DNA of 64,000 nt from Prinsepia uniflora (Eukaryota > Streptophyta > Magnoliopsida > Rosales > Rosaceae): the NCBI GenBank assembly GCA_032719365.1, contig CM064866.1, forward strand, positions 6,367,781 through 6,431,780. Direction: 5' to 3'. Numbering within the stretch: the first letter of the stretch is position 1; each line of letters opens with the position of its first letter. The translations under genes were made by a program, and so were the position numbers. Shown piece by piece: positions 1 to 11,214 of the stretch. The notes beneath the pieces were generated by a model. It was given only the letters and a program-made list of their open reading frames with translations, did no database searches and had not been told where the DNA came from.

Positions 1-2462
1 CTCTCGTATATGTTATGCCTCTGACACTGCCTCAACGTCTAACCTCGCGCTAGTTCCACGACCTGGAGGGCAATTTAAAAACAGAAGATGTGAGTGGACC
101 ATAAATAAAATAATAGTTTCCAAAAACATTTCATAATAAAACCAGGGTTTTAGCCCTCCGTTTTGAAAATACACATGCATAACCCATTTGCCAAAACCAG
201 TGATAATTCACGTAAGATTTGTCATAAAAGCAATTGCAGAATCATCATAAAAACAGTTATAGAAATCGCGTCATAAGCATCATAAAAACATACCATGAAA
301 CTTAAATACCTAAATCATTATCCGATCAAACCTGCTGGACCTATCCGAGTCTTTAAACTCCCGAGTCTTTAAACTCAATCCAGGCCTCAATAATATCCGA
401 GTTTTAAACTCCCGAGTCTTTAAACTCAACAGGCCTACGGAGGAAATATCAAATATCCGAGTCTTTAAACTCCCGAGTCTTTAAACTCAATCCGGGTCTT
501 TAAACCCAATCCGGGCCCGTGCCCCGTCAATCACAATATCCGGGTCTTTAAACCCAATAACCAGATCCAGCAAATCCAATCCAAAACCTTTTGAAAACCA
601 ATTCTAAATCCACATCCAAAACCTTTTGAAAACCAATTCTAAATCCATATCCAAAACCTGGATCCGAAATCACCGGTCCGATACCCTTCCGGCGTCCAGA
701 ACCGTCATTCCGAACCAAAATCCGGAATTCCACTTTTCAACTTTACAACCAAATCTCAATTCTCGAAATCCGATTCTAAAACCGAAAACTCGATTATCAA
801 ATCATGTCTCAAAATCCCTTTATAATCATTGAAAATCATTTATCATTTCCCAAAACCATAGTATCGAAATCCGAATCCAACTTTTCCTCGTAAAATGTGC
901 TGAAAATCCATATTTTTCGAAAATCGTGCAAATAGGAAAAACCATCATAGCATATTCAATAAACATAGAATCATGATGAAAACCATAAGATACATATAGA
1001 AAAGCAGTTATGCATGCTCGAGTTTAGGAAAAGGGTCCACTCACAGTATCGAACACTTAGTCGCGTCCCGAACGTCCCGCACATTCTTCAGCTTCCTCGG
1101 GGAATCCCGATCCTGTCAACAATCACCAAAGTACGTCACTAACACGTCTACGAAGGTCCACCTAATTTTCCCCAAAAATCCCCGGATCCTAAACGTAACG
1201 AATCAAAACCCTAAACCTTCAACCTCGCGGAACTAACCTCAAACGACGTCCGATCAACCCGAAACTAATTCCATTAGACTCATCACAACTCCTAGACCAA
1301 AAACCTAGTTGGAAGTTTCCCCAAAAGCCGCCGCACGCGCCCCCACGCACCGCCCAAAGTGGCTGCGCATGGGCTTCACGCGCCTGCACACGATCACTGT
1401 TCATCACCGTCTACCTCGCATGAACCGGTCTGAACCGGCGTTCCCGGTTCACCGCCATTCCATCACCGTTTCAGCTCCTCTCTTCACCATCTTCATCGTC
1501 CAGTCCTAAGCTACCCATTCCCCTACTCCAAACACCTCGACACAGTCCAAAACTCGTCGACTCAAGCTCGAACAAAACCCGAACCAGTCCCCTGTTTTCT
1601 ACTCCGGCCACCCACGTCTTTCCCCGTCACGGTTTCGACACCCAGAGCTTCCTAGGTCCTCACTGAAGCTCACCTAACTCACCAAATCCCTCGACTCAGT
1701 CCCTAAGTCCACGACTTCCCGTTTGAAAATCACGGCAAAACAGAGTACTTACACGGGGAGAAGGAATTACCTGTCGTCGACCGCCGCCGTGCTCACCGCC
1801 GCACGCCCTGGATTCCACAGAGCCGTCTCAGCCCCCTGTTGAGTCCAATTGCACCAACACACGGTCACACCACCACCACGATCTCTCCCCTCTTCTCTGT
1901 TTTTCTCTAGCTTTCCCGTGAACTCACCCTTCCTTCTCACTCACCCACGATCACACAACCCACTCCAGTTCACTCCTCAACTCTCCTTCCACCTCGGTTC
2001 ACTCTCACCAGCTCACAACACTCACGGCCACCGTCCAATTTTCTCTCAATCTCCCTCTCTGTTCGAACACACACACACACAGGCACACACGAACACACAC
2101 ACACAGCCCAAATAATTGGACCGTGTTCCCTAGAACCAACCAGACCCCTAGCACGTGTCACCATCCTAAAGCCCCTCTCACAAAAATCTCCTCTCTGCCC
2201 TGGACAAGTGTCCAAATCCAGCTGTACCAAACTCAAACAGCCAAAAGACCAAAATATCCTTCTTTGAACCCATAATTACAGTTGTGCCACTACCTTTCTA
2301 GACCCGTAACTCACTCATCCTAGGTCCGATGAACACGTGCCGCCTGTCTTTGCACTCAGGACGACAAGATCTACCTAACGGTCCTCGGTCAACGTACGAA
2401 AACTCGAACGTACGAAAAGTCAACTTTTCCCCCTATTTTACTCAAATTACGGTAATGCCCTC
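1..2462 (-). mobile_element. Giant LTR fragment, subfamily A (truncated both ends)
   Basis: This matches, block by block, the complete minus-oriented LTRs at 46541-48774 and 59716-62705: a 'cctggagggca' block, an array of 'cgagtctttaaactc' repeats, the 'gttatgcatgctcgagtttag' region, a GC-rich 'cgccgcacgcgcccccacg' block and the 'cgtgccgcctgtc' block. By comparison with the 59716 copy, about 240 bp of its left part lie outside the window. Its right end (the LTR start, expected to read GGTTGTTACA on the plus strand) is missing; the sequence switches abruptly into another LTR at about 2463. Short open frames inside it have no recognisable product. It is part of an LTR and not a gene. Confidence 0.8.
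340..560 (-). repeat. Short tandem repeats 'cgagtctttaaactc' in giant LTR
   Basis: Roughly ten copies of a 15-17 bp near-palindromic unit (GAGTTTAAAGACTC read on the LTR sense strand) occur in pairs, with variants 'cgggtctttaaaccc'. The same array is found in all subfamily A LTRs of the window (about 30890-31140, 41410-41570, 47080-47290, 60290-60490). The role is unknown. Confidence 0.85.
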
Positions 2463-3007
2463 ACAATTCCTGCAAACAGCAAACAATTAGCTATCGTTGC
2501 CTCGATCGATTACCCGGGGGGGTTGTTCAACCAAGAACACTCTGATGCCTAAGTTAGCTTTGAGAGAGGAAAAGGATATACTTCGAAGCGAAGAATCGAC
2601 TTACCTTAGAAATGAAATGTGCTCCGCTATTTATAGGAAAATCTTGGAAACCTCAGAGTGTTCTGATTGGTCGGTTGAATTTGTAATTAATAAATAATAT
2701 ATTATTAATTAAATACATTATTCAATAATTATAATAATAACTCATTATGATAATAATGATAATTATTGTGTTTTAATATTAATATTAATTGTCTGTTACT
2801 AAGAACAATGACAATTAACTCTCGGGGAGAATATTAATATTACGGAGATTTTAACCCGATTAAATAACGTATTTAGCTGGTAAATAGATTATTTAATGTG
2901 TGGGTGTTTTCAAATGATCAGCGTTATTGTCAGGGGCAATTTGGTCATTTTGGGAATTATGGGTCACGTGGCAACTCCACAACTTTTGAGTGATTTTGGA
3001 TTCCACA
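2463..3007 (-). repeat. 3' LTR of gypsy-type element (outer end lost)
   Basis: It is a near-copy of 9597-10143, with only a few percent difference by eye. It keeps the inner boundary (plus strand ...GGATTCCACA at 3007) but lacks the outer end beginning TGTTGAAGCAG. A TATA-like element (TATAAATAG on the minus strand) lies at 2627-2635. A purine-rich tract (minus strand GTGGGGACATT) directly abuts the LTR at 3008-3018 and is the candidate polypurine tract. Confidence 0.85.
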
Positions 3008-5545
3008 AATGTCCCCACATCGCTTAGGAATTCATAAAATCTTAAGGGATGTACATGTCTTGGAATTTTTGTCTCCAAGCTTGTTGTGTATTTTTGTCTT
3101 GCTCCATTTTCATGTTGGGAAGATTAATTGAGCTCAATGTTAAGCTGATTTGTACTGGGCTCGATGTGAGTTACAAAAAGGGACATTTATTTTTTACTGT
3201 AACCCTTAAGAAATCAAACGCCCTAATAATGATAATTAATTTCATTAAAAATGAAATTAATTCCATTTTAAATGTTTTAGGGGTTTGTCTTCTTATTAAA
3301 GGGAGACCGTCTCCTATTTGGGTCAAAAAAGAAGGAGGCCTGATTGCTATTTTGAGAAGGGAGAGAGGATAGCCCAACTGCCAAAAACTTCGGAGGCTTT
3401 GGAGGTAATGTATATATTTTATTTGTTTTTCTGGATGTGTGATCTTTATCTCCATGTCTATAGGTGGCTATTGTTGAATGGAGGAAAGCTACTGCAACAG
3501 TTAGAAAAGGGCCCCGCATCAACAGTGCACCTCTGTCTGCCTAAAGGCGGACGCAGCTTAATGGTGAACGTGTCGGCCTGTCAACGGCCGTTGATTGGTT
3601 ATGCACAACGCGATGTGAGGTGAAGGCCAACTGGGCCTTGTAGCTGGCGGAGCAGACATTATCGGAGCTCTTTCAGCGTGGAGGGCTTTGATTGGGTACG
3701 CCCATTTGTGGTTTGCAATGCACTGAGTGGAGCTTTTGGCGAGGAAGATGTGCCAGGTGTTAGGAGCTGATTGGAGTCTAGGCTAACAAAAGCTGAAGTG
3801 GTAATGAACTGTCGATAATGTTCATTGGCGCAGATCGGTGTGTCGCGTGGGATCCTCTCATTGGGCCGAGCAACTGATGTCCCAGGCTGTTTCGGCTTGG
3901 ATTGGACACGCGGATTGGCAAGGGAAATCAAATCCGTCTGCTTAGGGACATGCATGATAATTGGCGTGTAAATCTACATGCCTTGGCTACGTGGCATCAT
4001 CTAAATGGAATTTTTTCTTCCACCCATCGTCCGTGTATGGTGCAACATGTTTTCAAGCCAAATTCCACTTCGCTTTTGTGCGTTTTCTGTATCCTTGCAG
4101 TGGGCCCCCATTAGTTGAAAACTATCAAGTTTTCCTTGCGTTGGTTCTTGTGTGTATATGATATATATAGCATTTAATATATAGGATTCTGTATATTCTT
4201 TAAATATTTTGATTTGTGTGTTTTTTTTTTTGAAGATTTCAGGAGCTACGGGAGTTCGATTGTGATGATTTAAGTGACAATGCGCTCCATTTTCAGGGAC
4301 AGTCATTTCAAGATGCATGAGGGCATACTTCTAATGAAGTCTCGAAGAATTTATTTGTCGGAGCTTCCAATTGGTTGATACGGAGTATATTTCCAGTGCG
4401 TTATAGCCAAGAAGTAAGTCCACTTGTTAACTCCTGAGTGGTTGGTCAGGTAGACGGGGCTAGCCATTGTTGCCGGCTCTGTTAGTACCATTGTTGACCA
4501 CCACGTGTTAGGCATGGATTGACTTGAGGGGATGTCGATGGACTGCTGCAGAAGGTGTCGTGCGTCGGGCTTCAGTTGGAGGGCTAGTAGTGGGCTAACG
4601 ATGGTTGGCTTTTGTCCAACCACCGAGGAGATATCTCCACATGTTTGCCACTAGGTGGAGCATTGGGCAGGCAAGGCTCGCCTTCGACGGACTTGTCATC
4701 TTCAAGTGCTCGTGGAGCCAACATCAAGGCCTTCAACGGGAGAGGCGCAAAGTTCCATAACTTGAAGTGAGGTGTGTCACAAGGCGAGACGTGTTCCAAC
4801 TTCGGGGCAAGGTGCGCTACACTGTAATGAGGGTCATGCTATGGTGCAAGGAAAGGCGTAGCAAAGAAAAGTATGGTCAGAGCGTGAAGTGATGCATCAT
4901 GTAACTCGAGGTGTACTTCTTGATGACCATGCATGTGGTGCCTGGAAGATAGAAGAGTTCGACACATGGAGAGTAAGGTGCTCCATGACTTATCTTGGCT
5001 TTCATCGGCAAGAAGCAAGGAGTCCCATCACCTAAAGTGAGGAGTGTCTCAACCCAAGGTGGGGATGTTATAGCTGCGAGGCAAGGCAAGGCGTAGTAGA
5101 ATCCAAGGGGTTGTGCAGCAAAATGCAAGGCGAGGCGCGTTACAGTTGCGAGACGAGGCATGATGCAACCACAAAACGAGATGTGCTTCATCTTCAAAGC
5201 AAGATTTCCCATGACACGGAACGAAGCACATGTGGTGCCATGAGGTAACTGAAGCTTTCCAAGGAGTTATGTTACCTGGTGGAGAATCTTCTAGAGACGA
5301 CAATTTAGGTCCTGTTGAGCTCAAAATGGGGTAACAGCAAGGTGGTGCATAAAGATGGAGGATTGAACGTGCCTCCCTTTCTTGGAGAAGGTCTCATATG
5401 ATCTCCCTAGGGGATATTAGGTCTTGAAGTGCTCTCCCGAGACATCTTGGATTCAACACCCTTTCATGCTAGTCCAGCTGGATCATCCAGCAAGCGCAGA
5501 GCCTCAGATGGTCTTTCGACGTAGGCAGTTGATTCTTCTAAAAGG
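3008..5545 (-). other. 3' interior of gypsy-type element, no recognised coding
   Basis: This interior segment contains only short frames on both strands that resemble no known family. Around 4670-5340 the plus strand carries degenerate, spaced repeats of an 'aaggcgaggc/gcaaggcaaggc' type, giving low-complexity frames. A polymerase might be expected in this interval or beside it, but none is visible, so the element looks internally deleted or originally non-autonomous. Confidence 0.5.
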
Positions 5546-6358
5546 TTGAAAGCTACCACTGCTTCCCCTGAAGTGATTGATATGTTGAGAGATGAAAGTT
5601 CGGAACGACTAGTGGAGAAGTCGCAACTGGCATCTAGGACCGTGGATACACAAGTTGCCCCCATGACTTCGGAAACCACAAAGGTAGTGCCACATCACGC
5701 TTATGATAAAGTTGTCAAAGACCTTAGGATTGAAAATTCTGGGGCCCATAAGTTGGTCGACATACTTCATAGGCAAGTTGGCCTCGAAGAGGAGAATAAA
5801 CGAATGAGATCAAAGTGTATCCGCCTTCGAGAAGGTTGAGACCACACCAGACGAAACAACAATGCCTTGGTTGGGAGAATTCGTTCATTGTAGAACAAGG
5901 TACGCAAGCTGGAGACAAGTCAGGTAGAAAAGATGTTGGTAGAAAGTGAGTGTGACACTACTCTCAACGAGTTGGTTTTGCTGCGCAGACATTTGCAGGA
6001 CTCAGATGAGAGAATCAAACTTTTAGAGGTGGAAATCCATAATCTGAAAACTATAAGGTTTCCGAGACACGACCATTTACTCCCACCATATGCCCCCACA
6101 ACTTTGTGCCAAAAAGAAAATGAGGCGCAAAAGTTGGACATGGCAAGCTGCAGTGGGATCACCACCAAAGAGCGGGAACCAGAACTGGAGAAAGAGTATG
6201 AGCTTGCACCGGAACCTGAACCAGAGCCTGAAATCGAGACCAGAAAGAAAGGTGCCCCGAAGACTGCTGAATCATTATTTAACGACGTTTCCCTACTTCT
6301 AGCAGAAGAGTGGGAAGAGTACAGAAAAATAATGGGTTTTGAAGACGTGCATCCGTAG
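5546..6358 (+). pseudogene. Antisense frame of gypsy-type element (coiled-coil, acidic tail)
   Basis: One continuous plus-strand frame of about 270 codons is interrupted by only two in-frame stops (near 5838 and 5894). The predicted product begins MKATTASPEVIDMLRDESSE, is rich in Glu, Leu, Lys and Arg with heptad-like spacing that suggests coiled coil, and ends in an acidic stretch with repeated Glu-Pro pairs (about residues 205-230) before a stop at 6356-6358. It runs opposite to gag and lies between gag and the 3' LTR, the position described for antisense ORFs in Tat-lineage elements. I do not recognise a named domain. It could also be a captured host fragment or a chance frame, although two stops in 270 codons argues for past selection. 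Confidence 0.45.
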
Positions 6359-6784
6359 TTTCTTTATGTCATTTCCCTTTCGTTTGTAATGTTCATTCCA
6401 ATAGTGAATAACCGGTGTGAGCAATCGACATGTGATTTTCCAAACTCCCCCTAAATGAATAAATAAGAAAATCATTTATGCTGAATTGTTGGAACAATTG
6501 TTGGAACGCAAGTGTTAACTTTCTTTTATCCACTTTTTAATGTGTTGAAGCGAACACTTTCAAATGCTTGGCAATGAGTCGGAATGAACTCCATACAACG
6601 TTCTATAGCGAATTCATTCATATTCCCCCACTGCAACCATGGACATGCAATGGCGGGATCTAAATAACTCAAAGTGTTAGATGATTTAGTTTTTGGTATG
6701 TTGCCTTTAGGGAAGGGTTTTTGCTCTGAAGGCTTGAAATGCTTAATGGAAAGCTCGAGCGCTGCAAATTTAGGAGGTTTTGGA

Positions 6785-7245
6785 AATGCTTCCTGGAAGA
6801 AGACCTGGTGTGCTTCTTGGTGGAAGACGTTAAGCGTTTCCTTCATAAAGCTCTGCTTGCCTCCCGGAGGAAAGCTATAAGCTCTTCCTGAAGGAAGTCG
6901 TTGGGTGCTTCCCGGAGGAAGGCTTTAGTGCTTCCGAGTGGAAGGCTTTGAGTGCTTCCTGGAGGAAGGCTTTGAGTGCTTATGAGAGGAAAGCTTTGGA
7001 TGCTTCCGAGAGGAAGGCTTGAGTGCTTCTCGGAAGAAGGTTTTGGATGCTTCTCGAAGGAAGGCGTGAGTGCTTCTCGGAAGAAAGCTTTGGATGCTTC
7101 CCGGAGGAAGGCTTTTAGTGCTTCGTATGGCGAAGGCTTGGGTGCTTCGCATGGCAAAGGATTGGAGGCTTCGCAGGGCAAAGGCTTAGATGCTTCACAG
7201 GGCGAAGGCTTGGATGCTTCGATGACGAAAGCTTTGATGCTCGAG
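6785..7245. repeat. 24-bp minisatellite, about 19 units
   Basis: Imperfect tandem copies of a unit like GTGCTTCCCGGAGGAAGGCT plus a short spacer, period about 24 bp, lie between gag and the antisense frame. Because 24 is a multiple of three, both strands stay open for long stretches: an octapeptide repeat such as ASRKKALD/ASQGEGLD on the plus strand and a Pro/Ser/Lys/His-rich repeat on the minus strand. These translations are probably by-products of the period. Confidence 0.85.
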
Positions 7246-7408
7246 GCTATAAATTTTGAAAATTGTACAAACTTGTTGGTATGAATTCAGAATAATTTTT
7301 CAATCTTATTGATAATTCAAATGCACGATACTTGAATTTAGAAGGCAAATTGAAAAGAAAAATTGAAAGCTTCATAGACTTCTATGTCTCTCTAATTTTG
7401 ACATGCAG

Positions 7409-9353
7409 CTAATTGATGCGAATCACTTTTGACGCTGGCTCCTTAGGCTCTTTGTTCTCCATGTGATCTGCAGTCTCCTTCTTGATGTAGTCTGTGCAAT
7501 GCCCTTCCTTCATGAGATTTTGGATATCTATCGAAAGATATACATGTGCTGATATTGTGCCCATAACATTCATGATAGGCGTGCCATTTTGTTTTATCAG
7601 TTTTCTCCTGATCGCCCTTGACGGGTCCTGGTTTTTTGAACCAAGTCTTGTCCTTGATCTCATTATGAATCTGGTGGACTGGTATTGAGAATTGCATTTT
7701 AGGCTTCTCCATAGCTGGTGTTTGGGAGGGTTGTCCCGCCTTGCACTTGTTGGACTTTCCAGTCGCAAACTTTCCATGGGACTCATCTTTATTGGAGGCC
7801 TTTTCATTAGCCCCAGCATGGTCCTGAGTATGAGTGGCATTCTTCTCGTCCTCCCAGCTTGCATGTCGCTCCGCTAGAGAAAGCATTTTGGTGAGACTTC
7901 GCGCATTGTCATTGCCACTGCCCCAGCATGTCCCTCCCTGTTTAAATGCCACTGCCCCAGCATGTCCCTCCCTGTTTAAATGCCATTGCCGCAACAAGGT
8001 CGCTACAGCCGAAAATCCGAGACTTCTCCTCTCAAAATCTTGGTATGTATTGTCGTAGAGTTTCTTTTACTCTCTTTCGGACAGAGAAAAGATGGTCATC
8101 ATTCACCTCTATTGTCCGAAGTTGTGCGTACTCCTTCACAAACGCTAGAGCCAACTCTTCAAAGGACGCAATCGACTTACGGGGGAGATGATTGAACCAA
8201 GTCATGGCTTGGCCTTGAAGAGAAGCTTGAAAAACTTTGCACATGAGCGCATCATTATGCATGTGGGGGACCATGACTCCCCGGTAATAATCTATGTGTT
8301 TACCGGGTCGGAGGCTCCTTTGAATGTAGTGAAGTTTGGGGTTGCAAACCTTTGAGGAAATGACTCTTCCTTAATATCCCTTACAAAAGGCGTGGAGAAC
8401 TGTATCTGGCGACGTAGATCATCCTCTAGATCGCCATCTCGTTGAACACCAAGGTGCCTATCCAACATTCTTTGAACATCATTAGCCCGCAACGCACCTT
8501 GCTGAGGCAGTGTGCCATTTAGTGCTAATCGCCGAGAACCTCCTTGAGCTTCTCCCCTTGATCTCTGGGATCGCGTAGGGGATTAGGCTTCATCTTCCCT
8601 CTCACTGCCATGGGCAGATCATTTTGGGTCTTTGTGTAGAACCTGAGGTTGCCCCCTGCTCCCATGTGAGCGCTGAGAGCGCTCCACCCGTGAAGTTGCC
8701 CCGATCCTACTTCCTAGCCATTCATGTACCGATGGCCTTGGGCGTTGTGGGCTCTTTGCTCGGAGAGTGTGACTTTCTTCACCGGAGTCACTTAGTGAAG
8801 TGTCTCGTGACATTGTTCGGCAGCGGACCGGTTCTTTCCCACGTCGCCTTAGAGCACTCTCTTGTCTTTCATGCGACGTGGATCGTCTGTCTGGCTCTTA
8901 GACCACCTTTTCTGTCAATAGTCGCTACAAGAGTTCTATTTGAAGTTGAACTTGGATGTTCAACCTTTCAACTTGTTGCGCCAAGTTGTCTTGAGGAGGT
9001 TGGTGGTGACTTCTCCCTGAGACGTCGTGACGCCCATCCAAGAAGTCTCTTAGGTCCACGTTTGATGCGGGCAGATCATGCCGTGATGCACTTCCCATCA
9101 ACCGCCCTCCTGCTTGTTGCAAAACCGAAGTTCCTTCCCCTAGTGCGGGCACTTGGTTAGCTAGAGAGGAGAATGCACCGAAGCTGAAGATTGGCCTCCC
9201 TCCGAGCGTCTCCATGGGTGCTTCTATGGACACCCGCCTGGGTCGAATTGGACGTTCCTCCGGAGTCTCTATTCGAGCCTCATTCCTCGTCTGAGAAGTT
9301 GAGGCAGAAACACCTTCTCCAGCTGAACGAACGGATTGTCGAACCCTGGCCAT
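7409..9353 (-). pseudogene. Retrotransposon gag gene, frameshifted
   Basis: Successive minus-strand frames read as a broken gypsy Gag. The start is MARVRQSVRSAGEG at 9353, about 190 bp inside the LTR, with a low-complexity N-terminal region. A frame ending with a Phe-Lys-Gly-Asp/Ser-x-Asp-Pro type motif (FKGASDPVNT, near 8292) precedes the core gag domain at 8032-8274, which has the familiar 'QASLQGQAMTWFNHLP' and 'FVKEYAQ' features. Downstream at 7443-7997 there is a basic stretch and a degenerate zinc-knuckle (YHECYGHNISTC, one Cys replaced). Gag would form the virus-like particle of the element. At least three frame changes make it non-functional. A 34-bp tandem duplication sits at about 7917-7984. 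Confidence 0.75.
7917..7984. repeat. 34-bp tandem duplication in gag
   Basis: Two exact adjacent copies of a unit containing 'ccagcatgtccctccctgtt' occur within the gag pseudogene. The length is not a multiple of three, so the duplication itself shifts the reading frame. Confidence 0.9.
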
Positions 9354-9540
9354 GCTTGGTCAGCTAATCCTGAGCTGGAAAGTTGTTGATGGATGATTTG
9401 AACAACGTTCAAAATCTTCGAACAATGTCGATGAACGACAAACGAAGAAAGATGAACGATGAACAATTTTCTAATGAACGATGAACACCGTTGAAGAACG
9501 ATGAACAACCGAGAGAGCTTCTTCTAAGTATTCCTCAATT

Positions 9541-9560
9541 GCTCTCAATGAAAGCACCAA
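9541..9560 (-). other. Primer-binding-site candidate of gypsy-type element
   Basis: Immediately inside the complete LTR the minus strand reads TTGGTGCTTTCATTGAGAGC, starting one base after the LTR terminal CA. TTGGTGC at this distance is the usual look of a plant gypsy primer-binding site. I do not assign the tRNA. Confidence 0.6.
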
Positions 9561-9561
9561 T

Positions 9562-10143
9562 TGTTGAAGCAGAAATCGAACCCGCCGCGAAAAGTCCTCA
9601 CAATTCCTGCAAACAGCAAACAATTAGCTATCGTTGCCTCGATCGATTACTCGGGCGGTTGTTCGACCAAGAACACTCCGATGCCTAAGTTAGCTTTGAG
9701 AGAGGAAAATGATATACTTCAAAGCGAAGAATCGACTTACCTTACAAATGAAATGTGCTCCGCTATTTATAGGAAAATCTTGGAAGCCTCGGAGCGTTCT
9801 GATTGGTCGGTTGAATTTGTAATTAATAAATAATATATTATTAATTAAATATATTATTTAATAATTATAATAATAACTCATTATGATAATAATGATAATT
9901 ATTTTATTTTAATATTAATATTAATTGTCCGTTACTAAGAACAATGACAATTAACTCTCGGGGAGAATATTAATATTACGGAGATTTTAACCCGATTAAA
10001 TAACGTATTTAGCTGGTAAATAGATTATTTAATGTGTGGGTGTTTTCAAATGATCAGCGTTATTGCCAGGGGAAATTTGGTCATTTTGGGAATTATGGGT
10101 CACGTGACAGCTCCACAACTTTTGAGTGATTTTGGATTCCACA
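9562..10143 (-). repeat. 5' LTR of gypsy-type element (582 bp)
   Basis: On the minus strand it starts TGTGGAATCC at 10143 and ends CTTCAACA at 9562, giving canonical TG...CA ends. A TATA-like TATAAATAG (minus strand) lies at 9763-9771, matching the same site in the other LTR. The outer edge lies directly in the ketoacyl-CoA synthase pseudogene. A target-site duplication cannot be checked because the other flank was deleted. Confidence 0.85.
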
Positions 10144-10925
10144 CCGACCGATGAGCATCAGAAGAAAGAGCAGCTGCTCCAATGCCGGGATCACCAGAGA
10201 TATGATCGCTGTGATGTTTGATTTCAACGTCTTGCATGAAATCACCATCAGATCTTTCGAGAGAGAAATCCCCACCTTGCCCTCCTTATCCTCCTCCTGA
10301 AGCATGCACCAATACCACCATCGCAGTGGAGTTCGGGTGGACCTGAAGAAGGCCACATGCCAAGTCGATGGAGATGAGGCAGGCGCTGCAGTCCATTCCC
10401 AACAAATTGAAGCTCCAGATGTTTCTTTTGAGCTTGTACTTATTGATCACCATTGCCGACAACAACAATGTCGGTGAGAAGAGGTTGCAGTTGACAATGA
10501 GGATAATGAGATCTTTAGACTTCCCTGTTTTCTCGAATAGTGAGTCCATGGAGGAGAATATAACCAGCTTCGCCTCGCCTCTGGCGGCCACAATAGTAGG
10601 GTTGGGAGGAATGTAGTGAATGGCGAGAGGGAGACAAGTCTCTTCCCTGAGGCCGGACCGCTTGAGAATCCTCAACTGGAACTCCATGCTTTTCGAGTTG
10701 TTGTAAGGGTTGAGCCAGGAGTGCATCATGAAGGTGGAGAATAGGACGTGACACGTGATTGGGAGTTTGAAGCAGGCTGGTCGATGAGGTAAATAGTGCT
10801 GGGTTTTGACATGAAGTAGGCAGTGGCGATAAAGATGATTAGGAACGAAGAACAGAGTATTTGGGAGAGGTCGAAATGAAGGGTGTCCCAGAGCTTGAGA
10901 ATCTCGTCGGGCCGAGACGAAAGGC
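10144..10925 (-). pseudogene. 3-ketoacyl-CoA synthase (FAE1/KCS family) pseudogene
   Basis: KCS enzymes condense malonyl-CoA with long-chain acyl-CoA in the ER to make very-long-chain fatty acids for wax and suberin. Minus-strand frames give, in order, the N-terminal region with a hydrophobic stretch (ILCSSFLIIFIATAYFMSKP), 'TIYLID', the long FAE1 block (EETCLPLAIHYIPPNPT, DILIVNC-like, 'SAMVINKYKL'), the active-site-Cys region (GMDCSAC, near 10376-10396) and, after an internal deletion of very roughly 100 residues, the 'QEEDKEGKVGISLSKDLM' block and 'LLFLLMLIGR'. There are frame changes near 10740 and at the deletion. The C-terminal third is gone: the sequence stops at the LTR of the gypsy-type element. 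No start codon is identifiable. The family call is firm; the relic cannot be functional. Confidence 0.85.
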
Positions 10926-11214
10926 CACTAGAAAATGGGGTTGGATTTGAATGAGTGATGGCCCAAGGGAGTTATAAGTTCGAAAATGGGGTTGGATTTT
11001 GACGAGTGGTTGTCAGAGGTCACTAGGGAGGGAAATAATAAGGTGAGTTGGGTTGGGAAAGATGGTTGTTTTATTTGTTTTATTTTTTTTTAAACAATTT
11101 AAAAAAAATATAATAAAATGAAGCAAATATCTTAATCATCCTTACTATTTTGTAATATTACTGCCACGTAATCATGATTAACGACGTTACTAACATTGAC
11201 TGACGGATAGTGCA
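10926..11214. other. Spacer, AT-rich, nothing recognised
   Basis: This lies between the KCS relic and the RLP-A relic. It has a direct repeat 'gaaaatggggttggatttg' (about 10931 and 10983) and a T/A-rich run at 11066-11120. I see no gene. Confidence 0.5.

Larger units (their letters stand above)
2463..10143 (-). mobile_element. Non-autonomous Ty3/gypsy-type LTR retrotransposon
   Basis: Two near-identical LTRs (2463-3007 truncated; 9562-10143 complete) bracket about 6.5 kb of interior on the minus strand. Reading in element sense there is an LTR, a primer-binding-like segment just inside it, a gag region with a retrotransposon gag domain and a degenerate zinc-knuckle, a minisatellite, a long frame on the opposite strand, then the 3' LTR. 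I find no protease, reverse transcriptase, RNase H or integrase. Gag plus an antisense frame near the 3' LTR is reminiscent of the Tat lineage (Grande, Ogre and Retand relatives); that assignment is inference. The 3' LTR lost its last 35-40 bp in a deletion that fused it to the LTR at 1-2462. Confidence 0.75.

Noticed and set aside
3049..3623. Plus-strand frames of 101-107 codons as a small host gene
   Set aside because: They lie in the 3' interior of the retroelement, overlap frames on the other strand and show no domain or splice context.
8624..9160. 178-codon plus-strand frame
   Set aside because: It lies antisense to the gag region of the gypsy-type element, has no recognisable domain, and its composition mirrors the gag coding strand.
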